A DNA stretch of 64,000 bases from Fallopia convolvulus (Eukaryota; Streptophyta; Magnoliopsida; Caryophyllales; Polygonaceae), in assembly GCA_964016875.1 (NCBI GenBank), contig OZ024719.1:30862679-30926678 (forward strand), given 5' to 3'. The position numbers and the translations under genes were made by a program. Below, piece after piece: positions 44,396 through 56,640 of the stretch. The notes beneath the pieces were generated by a model that did no database searches, had not been told where the DNA came from, and saw nothing but the letters and a program-made list of their open reading frames with translations. Position 1 is the first letter of the stretch. Each line of letters opens with the position of its first letter.

Positions 44396-45680
44396 CTAAT
44401 TTAGTCATATTTTAGGAGTCTATTTGCATATTAATTTGGGTCATATTCATGCATATTTCTCATCTTTTATATTTATTTTCTTTTATTTTTCAGGCATTTT
44501 GGAGACGATATGAGAATATACGAAGGATGTCACCATTCGAATATGTTGTGGGCTTGTGCACTGTTTAATAAATGACCATGGCTATTATATGGGCTGAAGT
44601 TTGTATTGGTTGGATGTATTTGCACGGAAAGGACGGCCTTCTTTGAATATAAATCAAAAATAATGAATTGGTGGTGGGGCCTGTACGATTTTTATTATTC
44701 GGGAGAGTTCACATTGGCTAGCTATCTTTATTTAAGGAGAGAGTGGAGATAGATTATTAGATTAGCTTAGGTTTAGTTTTCGTTCGTTTTAGTTGGCCGC
44801 AAAGAAGTTTGGATTTCACGGTGGAGTTCGGCCAGTTTTGATTTTGAAGATTTTGGTGTTTTTTATGTTCTATCTAACACATTAAATTATCTATATTATT
44901 AAGATTAAGTTTTCTTAATCTTAGTTCTATTTACATAATTCAATTTTGTTGATGGCTAGATTATCGAATGTGATTATTTAATTAAAGTTATATTTTTTGC
45001 CTGAACTAAAATATATTTGATTCAATCCTAGGTTGCGTTATGCCCTATATGCTTTTGCATATAGGATTTCTATTAAGGTTTGAGACCGAAATTAGATAAC
45101 AATAATATGATAATGATAAGTCGAGGACTAAAAATTGGTTCTTTTTAGATCCATAGGTATTGAACTTGAGAATTATCTATGCGAAAACAATTTAATTTCG
45201 CGATCTTGTGTGATTTTTAACTATCGAAGTAGTTCTAGGGTTTTAATGATTCAAGCGGAATGCGGCAGCGAATGCTCGGATTGTTTATGCCTAGTCTCTA
45301 AAGAGCTTTAAGGATTTAAATTAGACTTTCTTTACGTGACATCGACTGTTAGTCGAATTTAGGTACATGCACTTATCGTATGAGAGGAGGTAGTGTTTAT
45401 CTTAGATAGTTTGGTCCTTCAAATAAATTCAAGCAGAATATAACTTTATTTATTGAAACATTTGTGTGATGATCCTTAACCTTAGACACATTTATCTCAT
45501 AGATTTTTATCCTTTGTTGCATAATTTCTTGTTTTCTTAGTATTAGATTTTCCCAATTCCTTATTTTTGGCCTAATTTACATGTAGAGTTATAATTGATA
45601 TTACATTGGTCCTTGTGGGATCGACACTTGAGGTACTACCATTGACCTCGTTCGCTTGCGGGTTAGGTTTGGCTGCATCA
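44396..45680 (+). mobile_element. LTR of an Athila/Tat-type element
   Basis: The 3' part has CTTGTGGGATCGACACTTGA and GTTCGCTTGCGGGTTAGGTT, typical of the end of Athila/Tat LTRs, and ends GCATCA at 45680, 6 bases before a primer-binding-like site. The start is uncertain. No gag follows. Confidence 0.65.
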
Positions 45681-45686
45681 AGTTTT

Positions 45687-45704
45687 TGGCAGCGTTGTCG
45701 GGGA
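45687..45704 (+). promoter_or_regulatory. Decayed tRNA-Asp-type primer-binding site
   Basis: TGGCAGCGTTGTCGGGGA differs from TGGCGCCGTTGCCGGGGA at three positions. Confidence 0.7.
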
Positions 45705-46887
45705 CTTAGTTCCATTTGTGGCCTCCACCACCTTAAAAATTATAAACGATATAAAATGTTTTGAAACATAATAAAGATAAGTGCTAGTGCACATTAATTA
45801 AATTGAACCGAGTTGGATTAGTACAACTTGGAAGACTAACCCGACTCTTGGTTCTTGAACGATCGTCTTTCCAATCTAAATGCTTATTTGGGTTTGTCAA
45901 GGTGTGGTTGAGGTTTGACAATGTAGCGATAGTTTTCTAAAAATTTTGTGTAACTAAAACGTTCTCAACATTATTGTAATGTAAGAAGTTCTACAATCTC
46001 GTAGTTCTTTCTTTTCAGATTAAAGTTATCTCATTTCGAGATCGACATATTCCATCCTTAAGCTCCACATAAAGTTCATAAATCTCAAATATATCTCTCC
46101 CATATCTCTTTGATGAAATATTACATTACCAAATTACCTCTTGAGAATTTCCATTCTCAATTGCTTAGTCTTCTTAGACTAATTCCGCTATTTTTGCATT
46201 TTTTCCTAGTATTTCTCGCCCTTCACGACAAATGTCAAACTCTAAGAAGTTCCCACCGAAGTTTTTAAGACGAAGGCTAGAAGATTTGAGAAGAGTTATG
46301 CAAGGATAGAAGGTCAAGGCAAGACGACGCTGAAGGAAGGAAGGAATTTTCGTAGAGCAAAGCATTTAGAAGATGGTGCACCAGATGTTCCATTTTAAGC
46401 CAAGCAAATCATCATCATATGAGTTGTCTTGGGAAAATATACACGCATATGGGCCTTATTTTCCGCTCCTACATCATTTGTAAAATAACTACCAATGTAA
46501 TGAACGAATGTTCTTATTAATGTATAACATTTCCGCTTTTAGTTCATTGTCCTTTAATTATGGTTAATTAAATTATTTAAAGTCTTGGGCGATTTTAGAC
46601 TGTAAAATCCGAGATCACTGGCGATAATACCCTTCGTTGCAAAATAGGGGTGTTTAATTAGAGGTTGTTGTATACACAATTGTTCCACACGATTTTTTTT
46701 TTTGATTTGATGAAATTTTCATTGATATTATTTCTTACTTATCCAATCAATTTTGGAGTGTATCCGATGAGACAAAATCCATCAACTACACTCTGCTAAA
46801 CGTATAAATCATTTATATTCATGACTGAAATTCAAATCAGTTTTTTTATCTCTTCAGATGATATCAAAACAGATTAATCTACACTAA
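45705..46887. other. Noncoding, possible leader remains
   Basis: No gag or other domain seen. CGATTTTTTTTTTTGA at about 46690 is the only notable simple run. Confidence 0.4.
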
Positions 46888-47390
46888 TGTGCCCATCCTA
46901 ATTCCTCATCACAATCACATTGCGCAATTAGATATCAAGTCATCACTGCTATACATATATATAATTTACTTTGAAAATGAATTTTAAACTAGTCTCAATC
47001 TCTTTAGAACATATCCAAACAGACTAATTTACACTAAGTCTAAGAGGTAAGTTTCAAGCAATGATCCAACAATTCTATGCAACAACAACAACAATGCGCC
47101 GATCCCAATTCTTCAAAAACATTACATTTATATCAAAAAGAAGACTTTGTTCATAATTACCCTAAATTCCACCCTAAACCAACTCGAATGTGGCCAGAGA
47201 GGCCATTTTTTTTGAAGTTGTAATTCAAATCAAAGAGGCCTGTTTCAAGCATTTATCCAACAATTTTATGCAACAACACTAATGCACCAATCCCAATTCT
47301 TCGACACAATCACACTTATATCAGAAAGAAGACTCTTTTCATATAACTAACCTAAATTCCACAATAAACCTACTCAAAGTATGATCAACC
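46888..47390 (+). repeat. Diverged direct repeats
   Basis: Units at about 47045-47195 and 47237-47385 share GTTTCAAGCA, ATCCAACAATT, ATGCAACAAC, GATCCCAATTCTTC or close variants and CCTAAATTCCAC. A third, weaker copy with CCATCCTAATTCCTCATCACAA begins near 46892. Confidence 0.75.
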
Positions 47391-47954
47391 AACTTGTAAT
47401 GTACTCATCTTAAATAAATCTGCTGCCTAAAAATTTGCGTTCATTAGGTTTTCTTATAAAGTTGATGTCGTCCCCTTTTGCAACTTCCTTTATTTACATG
47501 TTGAGAGAGATCGGCCCCTATGAGTTAGAAAAGCACAAAGAAAACAGTCGGGATCCTCTGCTACTGATTATGATGCAAATGCTGTGCCTTCAATCAAATA
47601 ATGACACGTTTCCTTCTTTATTAGCATTTTTATTTAATTAAAATTAAGCAAGAAAATAAGATAGTTTACTTCCTTCTTCAATTTTTCATCTTCCTAAACC
47701 CACCAGTACCATTCTTATTTATAGATCAAACCATTGTTTCCAATTAACTTTCGATCTTGACACTCCTCATCCTCCGACCCTTCACCAACTCGGATTGATT
47801 TTTTCAAGATTTATAGCTTAAATCCAGTTAACTTTCTATGAATTGAGTTCTATTGATCTCAATTACAAATAATTCGTATGAACTTGAAAATTCTCTAGAA
47901 TAGCCAGATTCCGATTGTTGACTGAGAATTTTGGGATTTGTATCCCTCATAACA

Positions 47955-48300
47955 TCGAATTAACGCTTTCTCTCACAACCTTATCCTGAGAGTAATCAAC
48001 AGCTCCGACGGATCGAACAAGGAGACTACTGCTATATGATCTGCGCGGTAGTTGGCGTAGAGGCGAGGCATCGGCGGAGTAGAGGAGCGATAAAATTGGC
48101 AACACCCAGGAGAGATTAAGGATCTCGAGGCAGAAGAGGCTTGAGAAATTTGTGGAGAATTTAGGGTAGGAGTAGATCTGTAAATGGCAGCGGAGGGAAC
48201 GGAGGTTGGAGACGGAGAGGTCGCCGGAGAGGTGGAGGTCGGGTAGAAATAGATCTGTGAATGGCGGAGGTCTTAGATGATAATAGCAGAGAAACTGAAT
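47955..48300 (-). other. GC-richer open stretch, possible gene fragment
   Basis: One minus-strand frame stays open for about 110 codons without a Met start. It is rich in Ser, Pro, Thr and Arg: AAIYRSTPTLNSPQISQASS, then ASRSLISPGCCQFYRSST. The composition resembles an organelle-targeting presequence, but no mature domain follows and it ends at a stop near 47970. A short direct repeat (TAGATCTGT.AATGGC at about 48173 and 48247) lies within. Chance remains likely. Confidence 0.25.
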
Positions 48301-48968
48301 AATTTAATTACTCCTCTTTTTTATTTAATTTTTATAATTTAATTAAATTTATAAAGGGCTAAATGAATTGACACATGGACATATATTATTGGTGTAGTAG
48401 CATTTGTAGCAGGCTATGAAATAGAGGATCCGGACTGGAAAGAAAGAGGTTCTAAATAGGAGAGGTAATATATAAACCCACTGGTACTCCACATATATAT
48501 TATATAAATGGAGAAGTTGATTTTATCCTAAAAACCTTTTTAAACTAGGCGGCTAAAGTGATTAAGTTATAAGCAAGGGAGATAGTTCAAGTCTCGGTCA
48601 TAAGCTTTCAAGAGGTAGAAGCAGCTTCACTCTGTATGAATAAAACCTAGCCACCTAATTATGTCAAATTTTCATTACTCATTAGTATATCATTGTTCTA
48701 ATCTGCACAGGAAAAAAAATTGCGCTGTGGAGTTTTTTTAAAAAAAGAAGAAGATAAAAACAAGAAGCTGATTCTCAAATTACCTTGTCTGAACAAAGAT
48801 AAATCCTAAAAACTCATTAGTTCAGATTCTATTTCATCAAAATCTTGTTACATCAACAGTATATGCTCTCCTTTGAAAAAAAAAATCAAATCTAAGAGCA
48901 ACATAAGGTGAAGATGCATCAAAATATAAACTATCTTCTACTATGTGAATTGAAATATCTAAGAGGCA
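48301..48968. other. No recognisable gene
   Basis: AT-rich. A stretch near 48550-48600 has a weak B-box-like sequence (AGTTCAAGTCT) but no A box. Confidence 0.4.
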
Positions 48969-48973
48969 CTTAG

Positions 48974-51579
48974 TGTAACACCCCGACTTCCGTCGAGACG
49001 CTACTAGGAAATAGACCTTACAAGGTACTATTATTTAGGTTGACAACTACACTGTTGGATCTTACAACGCGGGCACGACGAGAAAACATAATAAAACATC
49101 CAACCTTTATTTAATAAAAGTTAGAAAACGTAATCATGCATGAATCCCCGAAAATTATACATATTCAAATACGTCACAACGCCTACTGAAACTGAACTAT
49201 CTAAACCAAAAAGATAATAACCGAAACAAAATATCAACTCCGTCTAACAAATATTAAAATCAATATTCTAACTAGTATAAATAAACTAGTATAAACCAAT
49301 CCCACTATGACACGCGCTCTTTACCGCTCCGGCCCGCCATCTTGCCTAGGTTCCTGCACGACTCCCTGGTTCATACTTGGAACTGAAAAATGTTCCCCGA
49401 AGGGTCAGCGTCTAATCTACCAAGCTAGAAAGAATACGGAAATTGCAGCGCGCATTTAAAATCATTTCTAAAGTCAGCATACAAATCCACAACCGCAATC
49501 ATAACTCTAAAGGCCAATACCTAAATTAGTTATATCAGTCACACAAGGCCACATACCCATTCACATTCATAATCTCATACAATGCAATTCCTCCTTCTTC
49601 CACAGTCCGACTTCCAAGACGCTCATCACCGCGCCGAGTGCAGAGGCAGTCCCTCTCACTCCACTTCACAATCTTCCTTCTAACCCCGACTAAGCCTCCA
49701 CTGGAGCACTTGCCAAAAACACACAGATAATAATTTTCGTTATGAAGGGGCACGATTTTCCCAGTCACACGGGTCAACGTACCCAACTCTTCCTCAACAA
49801 CAGTTACGATGGGCCGTGTCGGAAACGGTACCAACATAGAGAAAACGTTCTAACATAACCTTCCGATAAAATACTTTCAAACCATTTTACACACACAACA
49901 ATACAAGAAGTTCAAAACCGTTTATAAAGGCATTCAGGACTAGTTCCCAAAATCCTCCCTACAATATCGATACGCAATCTAACAAGGTAGAGAAGAACCG
50001 AGCAAGCCGAAAAACGACTTACCTCGAACTAGGGATCCTTTGATGACAAAAATTAAGAACGCGAGCGGAAACGATTTCCTAAAGAATTTATAAAGTGAGA
50101 GGTTAGACTATATACGAGCCGAACCAAAAATAACCCGATTAAGGAGTCACCTTTAATTTACTTAAACAACCGGAACTTATAGAATAAATATTAAATAGAT
50201 AAACTAACCCGTATTAATTCACACCAGCCTACCAATTAATTAGTCCTAGACCCATTAAATAAACCCAACCCATTAAATCCTCTCTCCCACTTATCCAATT
50301 GCTTGGCCCGGTTACAAATAACCAGAAAAGGCCCAAACCACGTTTTAACCCAATAACTAAACCAATTCAATCGGTTCCTTTGCTGATCAAACACGAGACA
50401 CCGCAATTTACCCATCCCCTTTTTGACTTTTCCAACCTAGTAGATATATATACATATCTGTATACATTAACTTCCCGTAATCAGACGATCAACTAATTAA
50501 CCTAACTTAAAATATATTTTTTTTCCTAATTAATTGTAACCAAGTTAACCTTCTGGCTTTCAACCTAATAAACATATATATGTACGTGTATGTATAAACT
50601 TCACATAATTACACGATCAACTAACACAGATTAAACTATATATTTATTTCTAACCTAACTTCACTACCTAATCCTAACATATATGTATATATGCACAAGT
50701 CTATCTCACTCCTCCGCCAACTTTCCTCCGTTCTGCATCATATTGATGACAACTTGTTTAAACCCCAATATTGATGCAATCGGTCCCCTAATACCCACTA
50801 AACCCATCCCTTAATTAAAAACAACAACTGTCTATAGAACGAGCTAATAAAGCAGGGGAGTGATCGAAGGCCAACACCGAAACACTTACCGGTGATCGGT
50901 GAATCGATGAAACAATACGATGAGGTATGCGGAGGACGGTACCAACAATGATCGGTGACTTGGATGAATCGCGAACCTCGCCGGGTCGGCCTGGCGTTGC
51001 TTGTACCGGCAATGGGTGTCAAAGAACGAAACACGAGCTCCGCGCACCGGCGGCGTGATCCACAACTGATGTGAGTGGTGGGTTTGGTTCTTCTAGTGAT
51101 TGCCCTGCTCGCGCGGCTACCGGTGACGACGTGAGTTGGTAGCGACGACAACGGAACGATGTGGCTCCACCGGTCTTCAACCCATGAGATCGAACGGTTG
51201 AAGGCGTTTGAAGGTTGAAGGTCGACACAAACGAGGAGGTGTGGCTACTCGGTTCTCCTTCACGAAATATATGGCGAGAGGAAAAGGGAGATCGAAGATA
51301 TCGGATTTGAACTGAACTGATTATGGCCGAGATATATATTTGGAGATAGAAGAATTAGTTAGGCTAAAATACTAATTTAAATGGGATGAGGCTGATTTGA
51401 TTTGATTTTATTTTTTGTAGATATATTTGTAAAGATATTTAGATAATATTGGATCTCGTTAGAAAAAAAGCTAGAGGTATTTTAAACGGTTGAAAAGAAA
51501 TATTTTTAGACGAGATTAATTTAAATTTTTTTTTCAAATTTATTTTCCCGATCCAAGGGTAAAATAAACCCGTATTACA
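48974..51579 (-). mobile_element. Long solo LTR flanked by CTTAG
   Basis: The segment runs TGTAACACCCCG...CCGTATTACA. CTTAG occurs at 48969-48973 and 51580-51584, a perfect 5-bp target duplication. The reverse strand reads TGTAATACGGG...GGGGTGTTACA, the usual orientation for large plant gypsy LTRs, so minus is preferred. At 2606 bases it is long and has no internal domain. Tekay/Del-type chromoviruses have LTRs of this size; that assignment is an inference. Confidence 0.92.
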
Positions 51580-51879
51580 CTTAGTTCTAATCTGGATTGG
51601 CATAGACTTAATAATGGCATGCGTGTAGTACTATATTTTGACCACCCCCTTCTTTTTCACTATTGCAACTGAATTTGTGCAGTGAATAGAGTGAATATCA
51701 ATTTGCTAATTAGAAAATTTCTTGCTTGTAACAAATAATATAATGCAACAACAACAGATCATTGAGTTTGAGCATTATTTAGACATGGACGGCAAGAATT
51801 TCTGAAATTGAGAGCAAAAAATAGCCAAAACACGAAATTTAAACCAGACCACACCTCAAACACATCCGAATCAATGAAA

Positions 51880-52401
51880 CACTGCTGAAAAATGCGTCTA
51901 TAGCCAAGACCGTTGGCCACGCGATAAGCCACAAAGTTAGCCAGTAAACAAGCTTCGCCACAATGGTAGCCACAAACTTAGCTGCATGGTTATTTCGCGA
52001 CAAATTTCCCATAAATTTAAAATCAAATTTAGCTTCGTAATATATTCGCGTCAATATAGCTCCAACTTTAGCTGCTTGATTATTTCGCGACAAATTTGCC
52101 ATAAGTCTAGAACCGATTTAGCTTCGTAATATATTCGCGTCAATACGGCCACAACTATAGCCACAACCCATAATTTCATGGCTATATATATGGCCACAAA
52201 ATTAGAATCGGACTTAGCTGTGTGTTTATTTCGCAATAATATTCCCACAAATGTAGCATCAACCGTGAATTTCATGGATAAACAGCCAGAAAATTTGAGA
52301 TTTGTGGGACTTAGCTGTGTCATGGCAGTTTCCCGCAAACTTATCCACACAAGATATTCTTAGCTATAATTTCCCGACTATATACGCGTTTTCTAGTAGT
52401 G
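51880..52401. mobile_element. Miniature CACTA, deletion derivative of the 32-38 kb family
   Basis: Ends CACTGCTGAAAAATGCGTC at 51880 and, reversed, CACTACTAGAAAACGCG at 52401, flanked by AAA on both sides (51877-51879, 52402-52404). The right 400 bases parallel 38040-38367 (GCATG.TTATTTCGCGACAAA, TCAACCGTGAATTTCATGGA). One subterminal block is duplicated (51975 and 52070). No coding capacity. Confidence 0.93.
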
Positions 52402-52404
52402 AAA

Positions 52405-53972
52405 GGAGTTTCATTGAACACAGAGTGCATAAAAATTAGAATCACCACTATAGCAATCACACTCAAAGCAAAGCACATGTGAAAATTGAATCTAGATACT
52501 ACAAGTAAGAACATGTGAATTTATGAAAAAAGACTAGCTTGTAATTTCAAACCTCAAATGTTCATGGAGATGGAGTGTGCAAAGCATGGAAGAGCCCAAT
52601 CGATATCGATGACCTTCACGGAACGCCGAGATCGATGACTTAAGCGGGTGGTTCAGAACGACATTGCGGAAAAAAGACTACTCTTTTTATATTATTATTC
52701 TTGCTACATTTTTTATTTTTTTTAAAATTTAATTATGCTTCCTACATAGGTAAACTCTTAGAATTTTTATTTATTTATATATATAAATTTAAAATTAATA
52801 AAAATTAGTGATTCTAATGTATAAATGTCATTTTCTAAATAATATTTATAAATAAGTTATGTTTATTCTCAAAACTTATTAATTTTTAATTTGATTTTAA
52901 AAAGTAAAATAATATTCATATATTTTCTCAAGATATAAATTAATCTCTCCTATCTATTAATTAAGCAAGAATCACTTTATAAAAAATTTAGCCACTTAGC
53001 ACTCTACTATGCTGACATTTGTGGCCATTTGTTTTTGCCCAAATGTTCATTCAGCCTCAAACAAAATCAATTTGCGGCAATCCCGCTTTGAAAATCTTGG
53101 TGTCCCTGAAAAGGACCATTACCAATAGCATAAACAGCTCAATACCAATTATGAAAATCAACTACTCTACAACATTAATAAAAGTGGTGGGTTCCTTATT
53201 TGCTTTGTCGCTGCAGAAACAGCTTGCACTGTCAATGTTCTCACTCCAAAACCAAACATGGGCGTCTATGTGATGCTATTGTTAATGGCTGCATTTACAC
53301 CCACTACAAGTCGACAACCTCGACGAAATGCGTACCAACTGTCACAAGGTGGCTACCCCTGCACTGCAGTACCAAACTACATTCTTATCAACCCAGTCAT
53401 GATCCCTTCCACCAAACGGTCCAACTCAACACTAGCAACAGAAAAAAAATGTTGCATAAGCAAGTGACAACCAATACAAACTACATCAGACAAACTATCC
53501 GATCTTATTTGCACCGTTATATTTATGGTGTGTTCTACGGTAATCAAGTACTCATCCACATGCTCCCTCGAGGGAAATTAAATACCAAATTAAACAAATG
53601 GGTGATGAACCTCAGCAAGAGGCTTTCTTCTAAACCCAAAACTACTAACATAAAAACCATACTAAATGATAATGGGAAACTAACCCCATACCACCACAAT
53701 AAAAATAAATGTGGAATGGTTAACCCCATAAGAAAATCTTACATCGAACGAAAACCACGCCATTACAAAATAAACACCCTCATGAGAATACTAAACAAGA
53801 TTGAACAAACAAAATTACCAAATATGATCCAGGTTGTATTCTTGTGCCTTGGATTCACCAAACTCAAATATAAAAAAAGGACAGAAAATACCACAAAACA
53901 TATTAAGAGAAACACCAAAAACAACTACACTCAAAACCTACCGATGAAGTCAAACAACAAAAAATTACAAAA
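52405..53972. other. AT-rich DNA, then probable 5' part of the LINE
   Basis: 52405-52990 shows nothing recognisable. From about 53000, A/C-rich sequence of LINE-like composition runs into the endonuclease frame. An ORF at 53200-54033 lacks a known ORF1 domain (no DUF4283-like or zinc-knuckle motif), so it is either a diverged ORF1 or chance. Confidence 0.35.
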
Positions 53973-54029
53973 ATGTTGGTGGAATACCCCGCTACCCACG
54001 GGCAAAAGCCACACCAAATCCTGTTTCTT

Positions 54030-55052
54030 ATGAAGATTTGTACTTGGAATTGCCGGGGCATCAAGCGCAAATCCTTCTGGACTGAGGTAAATGCGTTTTG
54101 TCGCCTGGAACACATCAACCTTATCACCCTCATGGAAACGAAAGCCCAAGAACCTCCAGATTGTAAAATATGGCAAAAAGTTGGATTCGATTTCGTAGAG
54201 TTTAGCCCAGCTAATGGGTACTCTGGTGGATTATGCGTCCTTTGGAAAGGCACATCGCTTACAAATGAAATCATCAAAACTATACATAGAGATAATCGCT
54301 TTATTAGTTTTCACTATAAGGACCTCGAGAATAATAGGGAAATGATCCTAATATTTGCTTATGCACCCCCGAGGGCACAAGATAAAGACCAGTTCTGGAC
54401 GAAGTTACAGGACTTCATACAGAACTGCAACCTTCCCTGCTTACTTATGGGGGACCTTAACGAAATCCAACACTCAGACGAAAAACTGGGAGGGGCTAAC
54501 CCCACCCAATCTAGATGCAAACGACTCATCAAATTCAAAGACGAATGTGACATGTGTGACATCCCGTCCTTCGGAAATAAATTTACATGGAGAAAATCAA
54601 AAAACTTTGAGAATACCACCTTTGAAAAACTGGACAGCACCCTTGTTAATAACCAAATTATCCAATGGTACCCGTCCATTGCGACCAAAAATCATGTTTT
54701 TTCATCTTCGGATCACTGTCCTATATCATGTGAAATACCAACTGACACACAATTCAAAGCACAACCTTTCAAGTTTTAAATGATGTGGACATCTAGAAAG
54801 GACTTCCAAAACGTAATTAAACAAGCTTGGCGTTTCAATGCTGGTGGTTCCCACATGTACAACCTTACCAAAAAAACTCAAATGCTAAAAACAAAAACGA
54901 AGGCATGGAACAAACACACCTTTGGAAACATATTTGAACAAATAAAGAATATTGATGAAGAAATCATCAATCTGCAAAAAGAGATAATCGAACAAGCAAA
55001 TCTGCAGCTAATCCAAAAACAAGAGAGAAGAATGCCTACTGAACTTCCATAA
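54030..55052 (+). pseudogene. LINE ORF2, endonuclease domain
   Basis: The ATG at 54030 gives MKICTWNCRGIKRKSFW, the usual start of plant L1-type ORF2. Motifs of an AP-like endonuclease appear in order: N in WNCRG, E in METKAQEP, GYSGGLCVLWKG, YAPP, D and N in MGDLNEI, and D/H in SSDHCPISCEIP. A TAA after FKAQPFKF at 54777 interrupts the frame. It continues in the same frame as MWTSRKDFQNVIKQAW and a coiled-coil-like linker. A frameshift near 55035 then moves to the RT frame. The nuclease would nick target DNA to prime reverse transcription. Confidence 0.92.
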
Positions 55053-56640
55053 TTCCTACTGGAAACAAAGGGCTAAGAACACACACATAAAACTAAATGA
55101 CAAAAATACCAAATATTTCCACCGAATTGCCTCTGGCAGGAGAAACAGAACAAACATAAAAGAAATACGCACAACGGAGGGCACACAAATCACTGGTGTT
55201 GATAACATCCGAACTGAAATCAAACGCGATTTCCAAAACCGATTTCGGGCTCTTGAAATAAACTACAACAAACTCCAAAACATAACAAAAACCATCTAAA
55301 AAGAAATAACCGATGCAGATAACTTAGAACTTATCAAACCAGTTTCTAACACAGAAGTCAAGAACGCCTTGTTTGATATTGGGGACGACAAATCCCCCGG
55401 GCCGGATGGAATGCCGACTAGCTTTTACAAAACATACTGGCACATTGTGGGCCCGGATGCAACCAAAGCTGTTAAAAGTTTTTTCCACAACGGCAAAATT
55501 CTAAAACAAATAAACAATACTTTCATCACCTTACTACCAAAGTGTGAAAATCCCAACTCTACCAATCACTATAGACCAATCAGCTTATGTAACACCATAT
55601 ACAAAATTATATCAAAAATACTGACAAACCGTCTAAAAAAGGTCCTAGAAAAACTAATCCACCCTATGCAAGGTGCTTTCATTCAAAACCGAAGTATCCA
55701 TGACAATACCTTAATAGCACATGAAATTTTCCACTCATTCTGTTACAAAAAAGGGAAGGAGGGGTGGATTGTAGTCAAACTAGACATGGAAAAAGCCTAT
55801 GACCGCATAAGTTGGGAATTCCTAGCTGTAGTTTTACAAAAATTCGGGTTCCATGAAAAATTTCGGGGATGGATCCGCGAATGCATTGAAACCGTATCCT
55901 TCTCAGTCCTCGTGAACAACGGACCAACAGAACAATTCTTTCCCCAAAGGGGACTCAGATAGGGAGATCCCCTTTCACCCTACTTGTTCATCATTGTTGC
56001 CGAGATTCTGGCTAGACAGATCCATTTGGTAAGCGCCAACCCAAAAAGCGGCATCGGGATCTAGATCTCAAGAAATGGAACAAAAATTCCATTCTTAGCC
56101 TTTGCAGATGACATTATCATCTTCGCTAAAGCTAATTATCAGTCATGCAAAAACATGAAAGAAATCATTGATGACTACTGCCAAATTTCCGGCCAAAAAG
56201 TCAACTTTCACAAATCTGCGTTCCAAGTCACAAAAAATACTAACAACAATACGAAAGAACAAATAAATCAACTACTCCAAATAACAAACACAGTTGCTCT
56301 AGACAAATATCTAGGCTGTCCGATAATCAATGGGAAAGTAACACAAAATACTTTTAAACCCCTGATAATGAAAACCAAAGCTCAGTTATCAAAATGGAAA
56401 GCAAACACTCTATCACAAGAGGGTCGAAAAACCCTAATCAAAGCAAACCTTTCTGCACAACCAAACTATATAATGCAATCATTCATGCTACCCCAGACAA
56501 CTCTTAACGAATTGGACCAAATCAATAAAAATTTCTTTTGGAACAAGGAAAACAATTATAAGCCTCTAATTCGCTGGAATTCCATTTGTCGACCTCCTAC
56601 GCATGGGGGGGGGTTGGAATCGCAAAGGCGGAGGACATGA
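55040..56640 (+). pseudogene. LINE ORF2, reverse transcriptase domain
   Basis: The order is NTKYFHRIASGRRNRTNIKE, DIGDDKSPGPDGMPTSFYKT, FITLLPKCENPNSTNHYRPI and SLCNTIYKIISKILTNRLKK, then VVKLDMEKAYDRISWEFL. The FADDIIIFAKA active site lies near 56100. Premature stops lie near 55299, at 55960 (RGLR*GDPLSPYLF, where the family has Gln) and near 56062. The frame then shifts in a nine-G run near 56607, giving GGGLESQRRRT in place of the family's GGVGIAKAEDM. RT motifs are otherwise complete. Confidence 0.92.

Noticed and set aside
48545..48720. Possible SINE
   Set aside because: Only a weak B-box-like sequence and an A run; no A box or target duplication found.
50798..51228. Arg/Thr-rich minus-strand ORFs in the solo LTR
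   Set aside because: They overlap in different frames, lack any domain and lie in a GC-richer part of an LTR.
53200..54033. 277-codon ORF before the LINE endonuclease
   Set aside because: It overlaps the endonuclease start in another frame and has no ORF1 domain; A/C-rich DNA stays open by chance.
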